Of a DNA stretch of 64,000 nt, positions 26,748 to 34,704 are shown piece by piece (the stretch's first letter is position 1; each line of letters begins with the position of its first letter). Under the pieces are notes generated by a model. It was given only the letters and a program-made list of their open reading frames with translations, searched no databases and was not told the origin of the DNA. This stretch comes from Blautia argi (lineage in GTDB: Bacteria > Bacillota > Clostridia > Lachnospirales > Lachnospiraceae): assembly GCF_003287895.1 (NCBI RefSeq), contig NZ_CP030280.1, positions 1,061,501-1,125,500 on the forward strand, in the 5' to 3' direction. Position numbers and translations under genes: made by a program.

Positions 26748-27446
26748 ATGGTAAGGATAGGAATATGTGACGATGAGAAAGCAGTGGTTTATCAGCTAAA
26801 AGAGATTCTGGAAAATATTTTGCAGGATATCAATACAGAATATGAAATCTTTTGTTATTTTTCAGCATCAGACTTGTTGAAAAATATAGCAAATCTGAAT
26901 CTGATTTTTCTTGATATAGAAATGCCGGAAATAGATGGAATTTCGGCAGGAAAAGAAATTCACAGTCTTTATGCTGACTGTAAAATCGTGATGGCAACAA
27001 GCCGGGTAGAGCGATTCAAGGAAACTTTTAAATTTGGAGCATTCCGGTTTGTCACAAAACCATTTGATAGAGAAGAAATCAAGGAAGCATTAGAATCATA
27101 TGAGCAGCAGCTTATCGGAAGAGAAAAAATAAGTGTATATAAAGACAGAGTGGAATATAGTATTGTGCAATCTAAGATTTTGTATGCAGAAGCATATAAT
27201 GGATATACGGAATTTTCTATTGGCAACCAAAGATACAGAAAAGAGTGTTCTTTAAATGTTCTAGAGAAAGTGCTGGATTCCCGATGCTTTTACCGGATTA
27301 ACAAGCAGTACTGTGTCAACTTGTTTTATATTCAGGAATACAACAAAGGAAAAATTAAATTTGCTTCTGTAGAAAGTAGGGTTTCCAGGAGAAAGCAAAA
27401 AGATTTTGAAAAACTTTACAATGAATTTCAGATTGTTTACAGGTGA
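26748..27446 (+). CDS. AgrA/LytTR-type response regulator
   Basis: 232 residues. The receiver domain has the acidic pair D8-D9 (GICDDEKAVV), the phospho-Asp D56 in LIFLDIEMPEIDG and the conserved Lys in FVTKPFD. The LytTR DNA-binding domain (about 125-232) includes ILYAEAYNGYTEF, FYRINKQYCVNLFYI and SRRKQKDFEKLY. It overlaps the next gene by 4 bases (translational coupling) with its partner kinase. The region is more AT-rich than its neighbours, which fits an acquired accessory cluster. Likely targets are the paired repeats at 28763-28791. Confidence 0.9.
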   Translation: MVRIGICDDEKAVVYQLKEILENILQDINTEYEIFCYFSASDLLKNIANLNLIFLDIEMPEIDGISAGKEIHSLYADCKIVMATSRVERFKETFKFGAFRFVTKPFDREEIKEALESYEQQLIGREKISVYKDRVEYSIVQSKILYAEAYNGYTEFSIGNQRYRKECSLNVLEKVLDSRCFYRINKQYCVNLFYIQEYNKGKIKFASVESRVSRRKQKDFEKLYNEFQIVYR

Positions 27447-28761
27447 CAGGGAATATGAAAAGGTTTTACTTGATAGTATTTATTTTGGAATGGCTGAAAT
27501 ATTGGCTGATTTTTTCTGTTTTATATAAAGCAGAAATTCGACGAAAAAATATAGGGATTTTCGCACTGTTATTATATGCGGTGTTGATTGAATTTGTGAA
27601 TGTGACAAATGTAGAAAAAAGTTTATTTCTCTATCTTGTGGTCATAAGTATACAATTTTTAACCGTCAGGATAAAAGAAAGAAAAAATTTTTTAACAATT
27701 CTTCTCACAGTTTTCTGTGTTACCTGCATAGACGAGATATGTAATGATATCGTTGTCTGGTTTGTGGCAGGAATGGATTACTGTTTTGAAAAAGAAGTTA
27801 TTGTAATTATCAGCGATATTATCATGCTCTTTTGTATTTTCATTATACATATTGTAAAAAAACAGAAAAAATGGAATTTTTATCATAAATTTGGGGAGCT
27901 CTTGCAGAAGGGAAAGTGGATTCTGATTTTCGTTATGGCAAGTCAGATAGCGCTTGTTTTGGCAGGATTAAGCTATATGAAAGATAAGCTTTTAAACGGA
28001 CAAGCTTATACTTATATGACAGTACTAAGCATTTTTTCCTTTTCCAGTCTGGTCATACTGGTTGTGGCAATATACCATGTGGAACGTATGAATGAGAAAA
28101 TGAAAGAAACGGTAGATATTGAAAAAAATTGAGAAATTCGCAGAAGAACTACTATGAAATGCTGTTGCAAAAAGAAGAAGAAACCAGAAAATATCGTCAC
28201 GATATTACAAATCATCTGATGTGTTTAAAAGCACTTGCAGATGATAAAAAGACAGAGCTGGTTTCTCATTATATTGAAACTTTACAAAAGGATATGCAGC
28301 AGATACAAAATAAAAATTACGATACAGGAAATCTTATATTGGATATTTTGTTAAACTATCATACAGGCAGGATTAGAAAGAAGACACAGATTCGGGTTAT
28401 AGGGAAGTGTAACGATGCGATTCCGATAGATGAAGTGGATTTATGTTGTATTTTTGCAAACTTGTTTCAAAACGCAGTAGAAGCAGTAAATCGAATACAG
28501 GGAGATGAAGAAAGACATATCTATATTTATTTTAAAGAATATGCAGGAAGTTTGAGTTGTCAGATAAAAAACAGCATACAAGAAGAGAGTGTAAGATTAG
28601 GAAAAGATGGATTGCCTGTGACATCAAAAAAAGAGGGGAAAAATCATGGTATGGGAATGAAAAATGTAAAAGAAATGATAGAAGGTAAAAATGGATTGTT
28701 TAATTTTAAAGTACAGGGGGAGGAGTTTATATGTACAATCATGCTGAGATATAACCAATAA
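27443..28761 (+). pseudogene. AgrC-type sensor histidine kinase split across two frames (possible -1 frameshifting)
   Basis: The first frame (27443-28132) encodes five or six membrane segments and ends ETVDIEKN. The second resumes at 28129 with LRNSQKNYYEMLLQKEEETR, the H-box RKYRHDITNHLMCLKAL, the N-box FANLFQNAVEAV and the G-box HGMGMKNVKEMI, the HPK10/AgrC pattern. The junction is GAA AAA AAT TGA: an A7 run that forms the slippery heptamer A AAA AAT directly before the stop. A -1 shift there gives a full kinase of about 438 residues. It is the only break in the window needing -1 (or one lost A), unlike the nine +1 breaks. Programmed frameshifting, a lost base or an assembly error are all open. 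Confidence 0.8.
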
Positions 28762-28762
28762 A

Positions 28763-28828
28763 CAAGTTATTTAACCGATAAAAGAGTTAATGTTGAGATT
28801 CATAATTTCTTTTGCTATTGTTGTATTA
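28763..28828 (+). promoter_or_regulatory. Paired LytTR-type binding repeats and promoter
   Basis: CAAGTTATT (28763-28771) and AGAGTTAAT (28783-28791) are direct 9-bp repeats whose AGTTA cores are 20 bases apart, close to the two-turn spacing of AgrA-type sites (consensus near ACAGTTAAG). A -10-like TATTAG near 28823 follows without an evident -35, as expected for an activated promoter. It would drive the peptide and secreted-protein genes. Confidence 0.55.
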
Positions 28829-28857
28829 GAAGAAAGGACAAGGAGGCGAAAGAGATT

Positions 28858-28941
28858 ATGAATTTTTTTGTTGGAGATGTTTCTGTGTTGGGATTTTGGG
28901 AGGACTTAATTAAAGAGATATTTGATCAGATATTTGGATAA
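28858..28941 (+). CDS. 27-residue amphipathic peptide, candidate signal or toxin
   Basis: Small ORF from an ATG 11 bases after AGGAGG. The peptide starts MNFFVGDVSVLG and ends FWEDLIKEIFDQIFG. Hydrophobic residues F13, W14, L17, I18, I21, F22, I25 and F26 fall every three or four positions, with acidic and polar residues between, which gives one strongly amphipathic helix; net charge is about -4. No Cys and no typical AgrD charged tail are present. It resembles phenol-soluble-modulin or delta-lysin-like peptides in layout only. It lies directly behind an AgrC/AgrA-type system and its paired repeats. Confidence 0.6.
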   Translation: MNFFVGDVSVLGFWEDLIKEIFDQIFG

Positions 28942-28997
28942 AAGATTGTGTCTATTTTAATATTGTAGAAATTATAGTTTGTAAAGGAGGGATTCCA

Positions 28998-29030
28998 ATG
29001 GCTTATTTTGTTAACCATTCGATAGCATAA
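28998..29030 (+). CDS. Ten-codon ORF with a strong ribosome site
   Basis: MAYFVNHSIA follows AAAGGAGGG at ideal spacing (7 bases) and ends 27 bases before the secreted-protein gene. It could be a leader peptide, a very short signal peptide or chance. The quality of the ribosome site is the only support. Confidence 0.3.
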   Translation: MAYFVNHSIA

Positions 29031-29056
29031 AACGATATATTTAGGAAGTGTTCTGA

Positions 29057-29624
29057 ATGAGAAAGTTAGTAAAAGGTTTTTTGAGTATTTGTTTAATTTT
29101 AGTAATGACTACAAATTTATCTATACTACCAGTCATGGCACAGGAAGAAGAGGTACAGAGAGAAGAATTTGAAACTGTGATTGGGAACCAAAACATTGAA
29201 TTTGTTTTGTATGAGAATGAAACGCTAAGACAAGTGGATTATGAAATAGAAGGGACGCTGCATTCGATAACTTACAATAAATATAACGGTGTTTTGGTTG
29301 TCGCTGGGAAGTGTATCGGAGATTCAGAAGAGGATATTTTGTTATATGGATCGCATGAAATGAGTAGAAGAAATGGGGTATTAAACACAGATATAGATGA
29401 TGTTGCAGGTGTAGCTGCTGCGATATTGGCACTTGTAGGTTCAGGAGGTTGGTCAGCAGTTGTTGCTATAGCAGATATAATAGTAGGTCGTCATCTTCCT
29501 ACAATTTATTATACAGATATTACATATTATACTGATGAATTAGTAGGGAGGAAGACCAAGAATGTATCATAAGTTCTATTTTTATACAGATGCAGCACGC
29601 ACAGATTTGATAGGAGTAATTTAA
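29057..29624 (+). pseudogene. Secreted protein of the peptide cluster, frameshifted near its 3' end
   Basis: The signal peptide is clear: MRKLVKGFLSICLILVMTTN, then a cleavage site near PVMA-QEEE. The mature part has a beta-rich polar half (EFVLYENETLRQVDYEIEGT) and a Gly/Ala-rich hydrophobic stretch (DVAGVAAAILALVGSGGWSA), then IYYTDITYYTDELVG. The frame stops at 29572. In the next frame RPRMYHKFYFYTDAARTDLI continues naturally and ends at TAATG, overlapping the next gene's ATG. One extra base at 29547-29553 explains this; restored length is about 189 residues. It may belong to a bacteriocin-like precursor family (geobacillin-26-type), which I cannot confirm. Confidence 0.65.
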
Positions 29625-29875
29625 TGAAAGCTAGTAGAGATAAATACTCTGAAATTTTAAAATATTTGGCATGGACATTAGTTGTAATTGGGATAATTCT
29701 TATCTTAACTGGAAATACAGGTGGATTTGGTAGAAAATGTGTTATGACAGCAATGAACATCAGTGCTTTTTTCTGCATATTTGTAGAATATATACTTCAA
29801 AAATCGGATAAAAAAAAGAGTTCTTTATTGGCAGCAATTTTTTTGTTAATAAATGCAATAGGTATGTGGATTTGA
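29624..29875 (+). CDS. Small membrane protein, possible immunity partner
   Basis: 83 residues with three hydrophobic segments (about 13-31, 42-58 and 67-82) joined by short charged loops (MKASRDKYSEIL at the start, LQKSDKKKSS between). Its ATG overlaps the stop of the restored secreted-protein frame (TAATG), so the two are translationally coupled. Size, topology and place behind a secreted protein fit a bacteriocin immunity protein; no family is recognised. Confidence 0.55.
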   Translation: MKASRDKYSEILKYLAWTLVVIGIILILTGNTGGFGRKCVMTAMNISAFFCIFVEYILQKSDKKKSSLLAAIFLLINAIGMWI

Positions 29876-29916
29876 CAGTTCCAAGATAAAAAAAGAGATA
29901 TATTGGTCATATTTAT

Positions 29917-29967
29917 AAGTCCGGCAGTTTTTTCTATGATAGAAATTAAAATTGCCGGACTTTTTCC
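29917..29967. terminator. Terminator closing the peptide cluster
   Basis: AAGTCCGGCA (29917-29926) pairs with TGCCGGACTT (29953-29962), extended inward by GTTTT/AAAAT, followed by TTT. Confidence 0.8.
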
Positions 29968-30035
29968 GAGAAAATTCATGGAAATTTCATTTCTTGTATG
30001 TTAAAATAGGAAAAAATTTTTAAGGAAGTGAGCAT

Positions 30036-31044
30036 ATGAAACTAGCAGAACACAAAACCCCCATTACCATAGGCATATTCTCCTCTTCGTCCCCAGTTTC
30101 CGTTACGGCATCTGTGCGGTATGAGAGAGGAAAGGCATATTTGGAAAGCAAAGGCTTTGGGATTGTGGACGGAAGCTTGTACAAGCAAAGGGAATTTTTA
30201 TCGTTCCGGCACCATAAAGGAGCGGGCAGAGGAGTTTAATCAGCTTTTGTACCGGGAGGATATTTCCATACTTATGGCAGCCATAGGAGGAAATAATACC
30301 AATTCAATTTTACCATACCTGGATTACGAGTATCTGAAAGCCCATCCGAAAATCATCATAGGGTATTCGGACACAACGGCATTGCTGCTGGCTGTTTATG
30401 AAAAAACGGGACTTCCGGTATTTTACGGACCTGCCCTGGCATCTTCTTTTGGGGAACTGCCGCCTTTTGTAGATTGGACGTACGCGCAGTTTGAAACCAT
30501 GCTTCAAGGCTATGGGAAGCTGCCTTATACCTTTCCCACGCCTGAATATTGGACAGACGAATTTATAGACTGGAACAGACAGACAAGGGGAAAAGAAGAG
30601 CGGGAAAACCAGTGGATTTGTGTAAATCCCGGTCAGGTAAAAGGAAGACTGATAGGTGGGAATCTGAACACCATGGAAGGCTTTTTCGGAACAGAATACA
30701 TGCCGGAAATCCGAAAAGGAGATCTTCTTTTTATAGAAGATTCCCTGAAAGATGCCTGTACGATTGAACGTTCTTTTTCCCTTTTAAAATTGGCAGGCGT
30801 GTTTGAAAAAGTCGGAGGGATTATTCTGGGCAAGCATGAAAAATTTGATGATAACGGGACAGGCAGAAAGCCGTATGAAATCCTGCTGGAGGTACTGGGA
30901 ACGCCCAAGATTCCAATACTGGCGGATTTTGACTGCTGCCATACCCACCCCATGCTTACCCTGCCTATCGGGAGTGAGATTTGTCTGGACGCAGGAGCAA
31001 AGTCTGTGACACTGCTCACAAATCCACTGGAAAAACTCAGATAA
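30036..31044 (+). pseudogene. LD-carboxypeptidase (peptidase S66, LdcA/MccF type), frameshifted
   Basis: The first frame gives TIGIFSSSSPVSVTASVRYE and FGIVDGSLYKQREF, then loses register. The second continues YRSGTIKERAEEFNQLL, IGGNNTNSILPYLDY, the nucleophile region IIGYSDTTALL, FYGPALASSFGELP, GRLIGGNLNTMEGFFGTEY and the C-terminal acid/His part (DFDCCHTHPMLTLPIG). Dropping one T from the T5 run at 30195-30199 restores one protein of about 335 residues. Enzymes of this family trim murein tetrapeptides or cleave microcin-type nucleotidyl peptides; the MccF branch seems closer. Confidence 0.85.
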
Positions 31045-31047
31045 ACA

Positions 31048-31076
31048 TTGACAAATCCCTCATTTATGCATAAACT
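31048..31076 (+). promoter_or_regulatory. Promoter of the cysE-cysS unit
   Basis: TTGACA (31048-31053), a 17-base spacer and TAAACT (31071-31076), about 20 bases ahead of the T-box stem I. Confidence 0.6.
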
Positions 31077-31089
31077 AGAGAAAGACAGA

Positions 31090-31365
31090 AAAAGGCTTGG
31101 AACGAAAAGAGTACGAACATTCTTCTTTTTCAGAGAGAGGCGGTCATCGGCTGTAAGCTGCCTTAAAAGAAACCTCGGAAAGTGCATTCGGGAGCTGATT
31201 CGGTGAAGGCAGATTCTTTGATTAGAAAGAACAGGACATAGCCGGATACGCAGGTCTGCGTTATGGACAAAGGAGTGGCAGACAGAAATTTTGTCTTCAA
31301 ATAGAGTGGAACCGCGGAATCATTCGCCTCTATACTGCAAAGCAGCAGTGTAGGGGTGTTTTTTA
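31090..31365 (+). promoter_or_regulatory. Cysteine T-box riboswitch
   Basis: Stem I begins with GGAACGAAAAGAGTACGAAC (the AGTA element), followed by the apical GAGAGAGG ... GGCTG part and a TGC specifier codon at 31183-31185 (Cys). The T-box sequence GTGGAACCGCGG is at 31306-31317. The terminator pairs CGCCTCTATACTGC (31325-31338) with GCAGTGTAGGGGTG (31345-31358) and ends in T6. Uncharged tRNA-Cys would stabilise the antiterminator and raise cysE and cysS expression. Confidence 0.92.
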
Positions 31366-31403
31366 TTTTGCATACAGTTTTCATACAGGAAAGGAAGTGT
31401 GAC

Positions 31404-32123
31404 ATGGGATTTATCGGACATATTAAAGAAGAGTTTCAGGTGATCCAGGAAAGGGACCCGGCAATTAAAACGCCCATGGAGGTTTTGCTGTATCCCAGCT
31501 TTCGTGTTATGATACAATACAGGAGAGCGCATAAATTATACGAAAAGGGACATTATTTCCTTGCACGGTGGATTTCCCAGAGAGCTGCCAGAAAGACGGG
31601 AATCGAAATCCACCCCGGGGCAAAGATTGGAAAAGGGCTTTTTATTGACCATGGTGCAGGGGTGATTATCGGAGAAACTACGATTATTGGGGATAATGTA
31701 ACCCTGTATCAGGGTGTGACCCTTGGGGGAACGGGAAAGGAAACGGGAAAGCGCCACCCAACGCTTAGAGATAATGTTATGGTCAGCGCCGGCGCTAAAA
31801 TCCTGGGGTCGTTTACCATTGGAGAAAACTCTAAAATCGGCGCAGGAAGCGTGGTTTTGGAAGAGGTACCGCCTAATTGTACCGTGGTAGGCGTTCCGGG
31901 GCGTGTAGTAAAAAAGGAAAATCAGAAGGTGCCGCGGGTGGATATGGACCAGGTACATCTGCCAGACCCTACACTGGACGATATTCATTATCTCCAGCAT
32001 GAAAATGAACAACTCCGTTCAGAGCTTCAGAAAATGGGCTATGAACTGAAGGATATGCAGGAAAGAGAAGCAAAATGCCGCAGGGCAAGAGAACTTGCAG
32101 AACAGAAAATGAAAAAGGAGTAA
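31404..32123 (+). CDS. cysE: Serine O-acetyltransferase
   Basis: 239-residue left-handed beta-helix enzyme making O-acetylserine, the carbon skeleton of cysteine. Core motifs are IEIHPGAKIGKGLFIDHGAG, VIIGETTIIGDNVTLYQGVT, LGGTGKETGKRHPTL, VSAGAKILG and VVGVPGRVV. A charged C-terminal extension of about 60 residues (HENEQLRSELQKMGYELKDM) looks like a coiled coil. The ATG at 31404 follows AAGGAAGTG; the upstream frame extends into the T-box terminator. With cysS it is controlled by cysteinyl-tRNA levels. Confidence 0.94.
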   Translation: MGFIGHIKEEFQVIQERDPAIKTPMEVLLYPSFRVMIQYRRAHKLYEKGHYFLARWISQRAARKTGIEIHPGAKIGKGLFIDHGAGVIIGETTIIGDNVTLYQGVTLGGTGKETGKRHPTLRDNVMVSAGAKILGSFTIGENSKIGAGSVVLEEVPPNCTVVGVPGRVVKKENQKVPRVDMDQVHLPDPTLDDIHYLQHENEQLRSELQKMGYELKDMQEREAKCRRARELAEQKMKKE

Positions 32124-32130
32124 AAAGCAT

Positions 32131-33537
32131 ATGAAAATTTATAACACACTGACAAAGAGAAAAGAAGAGTTTGTTCCTTTAAAAGAGGGAAAAGTAAGTA
32201 TGTACGTCTGCGGACCTACGGTTTACAACTTTATCCACATTGGAAATGCAAGACCTATGATTGTATTTGATACCGTGCGCCGTTATATGGAATATAAGGG
32301 GTATGAGGTAAATTATGTTTCTAATTTCACAGACGTGGACGATAAAATCATTGCAAAGGCAGTAGAGGAAGGCGTAAGCGCAGAAGAAATTTCTACCCGA
32401 TATATTAAAGAATGTAAAAAAGATATGGCAGATATGAATGTAAAACCTGCAACCACACACCCTCTGGCTACTCAGGAAATTGACGGCATGATAGATATGA
32501 TTCAGACGCTGATTGACAAGGGTTTTGCCTATGAGGTCAACGGCACCGTATATTTCCGGGTGAAAAATTTTAAGGAATATGGAAAACTCTCCCATAAGAA
32601 CCTGGAGGATTTGCAGTCTGGATTCCGCTCTCTGCAGGTATCCGGAGAAGACCAGAAAGAAGACCCACTGGATTTTGTACTCTGGAAACCGAAAAAGGAA
32701 GGAGAGCCTTTCTGGGTATCTCCGTGGAGTGAAGGACGCCCCGGCTGGCACATTGAATGTTCTGTTATGTCCAAAAAATATCTGGGCGAGGAAATTGATA
32801 TTCACGCAGGTGGCGAGGATTTGATTTTCCCTCATCATGAGAATGAAATTGCACAGTCTGAATGCTGCAACGGAAAGCCTTTTGCGAGATACTGGCTGCA
32901 CAATGCCTTTTTAAATATTGATAACCGGAAAATGTCCAAATCTCTGGGGAATTTCTTTACCGTGAGAGAAATCGGAGAAAAATATGACTTACAGGTACTG
33001 CGTTTCTTCATGTTAAACGCACATTACAGAAGTCCGCTGAATTTCAGCGCAGAACTTATGGAAGCATCAAAAAATGCTCTCGATAGAATCATTACCTGCG
33101 TAGACCAGTTAAAGCATTTGCTGGAAACAGCGCCGGAAGGGGAAAAGACAGCAAAAGAACTGGAACTGGAGCCAGAAATCCAGGGTTATGTGAAGAAATA
33201 TGAAGAATCCATGGAAGATGATTTCAATACCGCAGATGCCATTGCAGCAATTTTTGAACTGGTAAAATTTGCAAATACACAGGCAGACGGAACAAGTACA
33301 AAGGGATTTGTACAGGAACTTCTGGATACTATTGTACATTTAAGCGATATTCTGGGACTTCTGGTAAACAAAGAGGCAGATGTCTTAGACGAAGATGTTG
33401 AAAAATTAATTGAAGAACGTCAGATAGCCAGAAAAGAGAAAAACTTCAAGCGTGCAGATGAAATTCGCGACCAGCTGGCAGACATGGGCATTATTCTGAA
33501 GGATACAAGAGAGGGTGTACAATGGAAGCGAGCTTAA
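32131..33537 (+). CDS. cysS: Cysteinyl-tRNA synthetase
   Basis: 468-residue class I synthetase. Signatures are MYVCGPTVYNFIHIGNARPM (zinc Cys and HIGN), the GWHIECSVMSKKYLG and DLIFPHHENEIAQSE zinc region, and KMSKSLGNFFTVRE. The C-terminal helical part includes RKEKNFKRADEIRDQLADMG. Only 7 bases separate it from cysE, and mrnC overlaps its last 16 bases. Confidence 0.97.
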   Translation: MKIYNTLTKRKEEFVPLKEGKVSMYVCGPTVYNFIHIGNARPMIVFDTVRRYMEYKGYEVNYVSNFTDVDDKIIAKAVEEGVSAEEISTRYIKECKKDMADMNVKPATTHPLATQEIDGMIDMIQTLIDKGFAYEVNGTVYFRVKNFKEYGKLSHKNLEDLQSGFRSLQVSGEDQKEDPLDFVLWKPKKEGEPFWVSPWSEGRPGWHIECSVMSKKYLGEEIDIHAGGEDLIFPHHENEIAQSECCNGKPFARYWLHNAFLNIDNRKMSKSLGNFFTVREIGEKYDLQVLRFFMLNAHYRSPLNFSAELMEASKNALDRIITCVDQLKHLLETAPEGEKTAKELELEPEIQGYVKKYEESMEDDFNTADAIAAIFELVKFANTQADGTSTKGFVQELLDTIVHLSDILGLLVNKEADVLDEDVEKLIEERQIARKEKNFKRADEIRDQLADMGIILKDTREGVQWKRA

Positions 33538-33965
33538 GCTATTTAAAGGAAATGTTTCAGTTAGCGGATACGGATATCCGGACGTATTCTCCCCTGACAC
33601 TTGCCTATATCGGAGATGCAATTTATGAATTGGTTGTCCGTACGATTCTGGTGGAAAAGGGTAACACACAGGTAAATAAGCTGAATCAGAGAGCCAACCG
33701 TCTGGTAAAGGCGTCTGCACAGTCAGAAATGATTGAAAAGCTGAAACCCTATCTGACAGAAGAGGAAATGGCAGTGTTTAAACGGGGACGCAACGCCAAA
33801 TCCTATACCATGGCAAAGAATGCAACCATGTCAGATTACCGCAGGGCAACAGGATTTGAGGCGCTTATGGGATATCTGTATCTCACGGAGCAGTGGGAGA
33901 GAATGCTGGAACTGATTAAACTGGGAATGACAGAAGAGGCAAAAGGAGAAGCAGATGGAGAATAA
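33522..33965 (+). CDS. mrnC: Mini-ribonuclease III
   Basis: 147 residues holding only the RNase III catalytic domain, with no double-stranded-RNA-binding domain. The catalytic helix is TLAYIGDAIYELVVR, and FKRGRNAKSYTMAKN and YRRATGFEALMGYLYL complete the family pattern. It matures 23S rRNA. The cysS-mrnC-rlmB-sigH order is the common Firmicutes arrangement; it overlaps both neighbours, pointing to one transcript. Confidence 0.93.
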   Translation: MEASLSYLKEMFQLADTDIRTYSPLTLAYIGDAIYELVVRTILVEKGNTQVNKLNQRANRLVKASAQSEMIEKLKPYLTEEEMAVFKRGRNAKSYTMAKNATMSDYRRATGFEALMGYLYLTEQWERMLELIKLGMTEEAKGEADGE

Positions 33966-34704
33966 ATTCCAGGAAACAAAAATAGAGGGACGCAATGCCG
34001 TACTGGAGGCGTTTCGTTCCGGGAAATCCGTGGATAAGCTTTTTGTGCTGGAAAAATGTGAGGACGGTCCTGTCCGCACGATTTTAAGGGAAGCGAAAAA
34101 GCATGATACTATAGTGAAATTTGTGAAAAAGGAGCGTCTGGAGCAACTGTCGGAAACAGGTATGCATCAGGGTGTCATTGCCATGACTGCGGCTTACAAT
34201 TACGCAGAGGTGGCAGAGATGTTGGAGGCAGCAAGGGTAAAGGGAGAACCGCCGTTTCTGATTCTTCTGGACAATATTGAAGACCCTCACAATCTGGGTG
34301 CTATTATCAGAACTGCCAATCTGGCAGGCGCCCACGGCGTCATTATTCCGAAAAACAGAGCCGTCGGTCTGACTGCCACAGTTGCCAGAACCTCGGCAGG
34401 TGCGTTGAATTATACGCCTGTGGCAAAGGTGACAAATATGGCAAGAACCATTGAACAGCTGAAAAAAGAGGGTATGTGGTTTGTGTGTGCAGATATGGGC
34501 GGAACCACCATGTATGATCTGGATTTAAAGGGACCTATGGGGCTGGTGATTGGCAATGAAGGGGACGGTGTGTCCAAGCTGGTAAGGGAAAAATGTGATT
34601 TTATTGCATCTATCCCCATGAAAGGTGATATTGATTCCTTAAACGCGTCTGTGGCAGCAGGCGTACTTGCTTTTGAAATTGTGCGTCAGAGAATGGAAAA
34701 ATGA
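33955..34704 (+). CDS. rlmB: 23S rRNA (guanosine-2'-O) methyltransferase RlmB (SpoU family)
   Basis: 249 residues. The N-terminal substrate-binding domain (IEGRNAVLEAFRSGKSVDKL) is followed by a SPOUT knot with motif 1 DNIEDPHNLGAIIRTANLAG, motif 2 GLVIGNEGDGVSKLVRE and motif 3 IPMKGDIDSLNASVAAGVLA. It modifies a guanosine of the 23S rRNA peptidyl-transferase region. It overlaps mrnC by 11 bases and sigH by 4 (ATGA). Confidence 0.94.
   Translation: MENKFQETKIEGRNAVLEAFRSGKSVDKLFVLEKCEDGPVRTILREAKKHDTIVKFVKKERLEQLSETGMHQGVIAMTAAYNYAEVAEMLEAARVKGEPPFLILLDNIEDPHNLGAIIRTANLAGAHGVIIPKNRAVGLTATVARTSAGALNYTPVAKVTNMARTIEQLKKEGMWFVCADMGGTTMYDLDLKGPMGLVIGNEGDGVSKLVREKCDFIASIPMKGDIDSLNASVAAGVLAFEIVRQRMEK

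Noticed and set aside
26748..29875. Ordinary agr locus
   Set aside because: No AgrB-like membrane peptidase is encoded, and the small peptide has neither the Cys/Ser ring residue nor the charged AgrD tail.
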